A stretch of 64,000 nucleotides of DNA from Flammeovirga sp. OC4 (GTDB lineage Bacteria; Bacteroidota; Bacteroidia; Cytophagales; Flammeovirgaceae): assembly GCF_000812565.1 (NCBI RefSeq), contig NZ_JTAM01000041.1:26229-90228 (forward strand). The letters run 5' to 3'. The notes beneath the pieces were generated by a model that was not told where the DNA came from, ran no database searches, and saw only the letters and a program-made list of their open reading frames with translations. The translations under genes and the position numbers were made by a program. Shown here piece by piece: positions 62,704 to 64,000 of the stretch (positions are counted from its first letter, which is position 1; each line of letters begins with the position of its first letter).

Positions 62704-63513
62704 CTAAGTATTACTGAAAAATTTTCTTCTTTCTTTGAAAACATTAATAATCCATTTTAATTCTTTTTCGTCTATGCTATATTTTAATAGACTAATATTG
62801 AAAGGTTTTTGACCACTTGTAGGTACTATTCGTATACCATAATCGCTATTCCCACGTGCCTCAGGTTTTATATAAATATCAAAACTAAATAAATGTGACC
62901 ATGTGATTCTTTTTTGATCATCATTAATTATGCCCTTTGAATCTATAATAATCTTGCTCCCCTTGCCAAATAATATTATTACTACCTTCTTATAGAGAAT
63001 GATAATTATTAATAATAGCAATACATAACCAAATACATTATTATCTCTAATTAGTCCTAAACTCACTACAATTGGATAGATAGAAAAAGTTAAATATAAA
63101 ATTGGAGTGAACCAACTTCTTCTTATAACAACCTTATCAATAATACTATTGTCTTGGAACCCTAGACTACATTTTCTCTGATTATAAGTATTAATGAAAC
63201 TTTTCTGCTCAACGCTTAGATCATATATTTTATCAAGTGAATCACCTCCTAGATATAAATACTTATGATAATAAATATATTTATCTGTCTGTAATTGAAT
63301 TGACTTCCAAAAAAACACTTTAAAAAGAACTTTATACAGTAAAAATGAAGATGCTATAAATAAAATAATAAGAGCAAGGCTGAAGAACTTAAAGTATGTT
63401 CCTTCAAAGGTCATCAAGTAGGATGATAATAGAGAAAATAATATCCCAAAACCAATAGATGGTATAAACACTCTTCTATTTATATATTTATTTCCTTCTT
63501 TGATATTCATCAT
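62704..63513 (-). CDS. Membrane protein of unknown function
   Basis: 269 residues with four or more membrane helices: FIPSIGFGILFSLLSSYLMTF, FFSLALIILFIASSFLLYKVLFK, LYLTFSIYPIVVSLGLI, and NNVFGYVLLLLIIIILYKKVVIILF. The rest is charged and likely cytoplasmic (SKIIIDSKGIINDDQKRITWSHLFSFDI). It resembles no recognised family. Single gene in the AT-rich right end. Confidence 0.65.
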   Translation of the reverse strand: MMNIKEGNKYINRRVFIPSIGFGILFSLLSSYLMTFEGTYFKFFSLALIILFIASSFLLYKVLFKVFFWKSIQLQTDKYIYYHKYLYLGGDSLDKIYDLSVEQKSFINTYNQRKCSLGFQDNSIIDKVVIRRSWFTPILYLTFSIYPIVVSLGLIRDNNVFGYVLLLLIIIILYKKVVIILFGKGSKIIIDSKGIINDDQKRITWSHLFSFDIYIKPEARGNSDYGIRIVPTSGQKPFNISLLKYSIDEKELKWIINVFKERRKFFSNT

Positions 63514-63584
63514 TTAATAAAGTTATTGTCCTGAACGAATCAATAATAAGTATTTCAAAAAACTTAATTCTAATCTAAAAATAG

Positions 63585-63689
63585 CTATAGATTCGCAACA
63601 TTTTTTGCTAAATCAATTAAATAACCTCCAAGACCATCAAAATCTTTGTTTGCTTCATATTTTCTAATTTCGACAATTACTTTATTCAT
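63585..63689 (-). CDS. Short peptide frame (possible gene remnant)
   Basis: A 34-residue frame MNKVIVEIRKYEANKDF to IDLAKNVANL. The sequence is amphipathic and looks like the start of a longer protein, so it may be the remnant of a truncated gene. No family recognised. It precedes the membrane protein gene by 70 bases. Confidence 0.3.
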   Translation of the reverse strand: MNKVIVEIRKYEANKDFDGLGGYLIDLAKNVANL

Positions 63690-63728
63690 TGTATATATAT
63701 GTCTGACAAAAGTCCTGTTTTAGCTGAT

Positions 63729-64000
63729 TTATAGATTTTGATTTTTTAATTTTTCTTTAATTATATCATACAAACCCTGATCTTCTTCATCTAACCATGT
63801 ATTACTTTTAAAAAGTTCTTCCTCCATTGAACGTTTCATCATTTCTTCTGCTTCATTAGGGACCCAATAGAATAATGTATCACCTAATTCAGTTTGGAAA
63901 TTAGATTTTATCATCATCCACGTATCAATAGGTGGATTGTCAAAAGTATCTAAAAATCCCTTTCCAATGTCTATAGTTACCCCATCAAAACGGACTGCAA
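63729..64000 (-). CDS. Protein of unknown function (5' partial, cut by window edge)
   Basis: The frame is open to the right edge, and the ATG at 63917 is internal to a longer reading frame that includes RFDGVTIDIGKGFLD. The 89 visible residues are acidic with a helical C-terminus (EAEEMMKRSMEEELFK). No family recognised; small proteins of this kind near short remnants can be immunity proteins of toxin loci, but there is no direct evidence. Confidence 0.5.
   Translation of the reverse strand, partial: AVRFDGVTIDIGKGFLDTFDNPPIDTWMMIKSNFQTELGDTLFYWVPNEAEEMMKRSMEEELFKSNTWLDEEDQGLYDIIKEKLKNQNL

Noticed and set aside
62547..62744. Open frame of 65 codons on the minus strand, with an ATGA overlap to the hydrolase gene
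   Set aside because: The overlap looks like coupling, but the frame also overlaps 41 bases of the membrane protein gene, has a low-complexity Ser/Asn/His-rich sequence, and shows no family. Left out of the gene list.
1..64000. Insertion sequences, CRISPR arrays, prophage genes, tRNA or rRNA genes
   Set aside because: None was recognised on either strand. No transposase, integrase, regular direct-repeat array or cloverleaf sequence was found by eye.

Overview
The window looks like a chromosomal segment of a marine Bacteroidota of the order Cytophagales, most like Flammeovirga. This is inference. The signs are low GC, intergenic promoters of the Bacteroidota type (-33 TTTG/TTG with -7 TAnnTTTG), many exported proteins and SxxC-type lipoproteins, a very large protein with a type IX secretion (T9SS) sorting domain, and no obvious use of Shine-Dalgarno sites. 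No rRNA, tRNA, IS element, prophage or CRISPR array was recognised. The first and last genes are cut by the window edges.

Layout. 1-5181: a tight three-gene operon with a metallophosphatase/kinase-like/outer-membrane-barrel fusion (5' end missing), an HD phosphohydrolase fused to a Pycsar-effector-like (PycTM/DUF5706) membrane domain, and a membrane-bound class III nucleotide cyclase with unusual base-selecting residues. 5760-10612: small lipoprotein, monooxygenase-fold protein, apt, MscS channel, MarC protein, and several exported proteins of unknown role. 10765-14124: an exported TPR-CHAT protease-like protein. 14121-18168: small proteins, a thiamine-binding-type protein, and an eda aldolase gene sandwiched between two DinB-fold genes. 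18394-27718: sulfurtransferase, CPBP protease, AraC/VOC pair, an unusual histidine-phosphatase/DEAD-box helicase fusion, an OmpA-type PorE-like protein and a PepSY protein. 28340-33795: a complete RND efflux operon (adaptor, pump, TolC). 34387-36446: AraC regulator divergent from a DUF481 protein, with a Fur-box-like sequence between them. 37633-43559: LacI-type repressor divergent from a complete Leloir operon galK-galT-galE-galM, with a hairpin in every gap between the gal genes. 44868-47720: ECF sigma factor and transmembrane sensor Ser/Thr kinase. 47715-48873: HipA-like kinase plus DUF3037 pair. 49250: small outer-membrane barrel. 49855-58974: a 3039-residue T9SS cell-surface protein. 58975-64000: gene-poor, AT-rich end with a macro-domain protein, a TonB-C-like protein, an alpha/beta hydrolase, a membrane protein and small genes of unknown role.

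How genes work together. The gal cluster takes galactose from mutarotation (GalM) through phosphorylation (GalK), uridylyl exchange (GalT) and epimerisation (GalE). The sigma factor and kinase form a likely phosphorylation-controlled transcription switch. The most novel unit is the left-edge operon: a cyclase, a protein joining a possible nucleotide-degrading HD domain to a Pycsar-type membrane effector, and an envelope phosphatase/kinase-like/barrel protein are probably made from one transcript.
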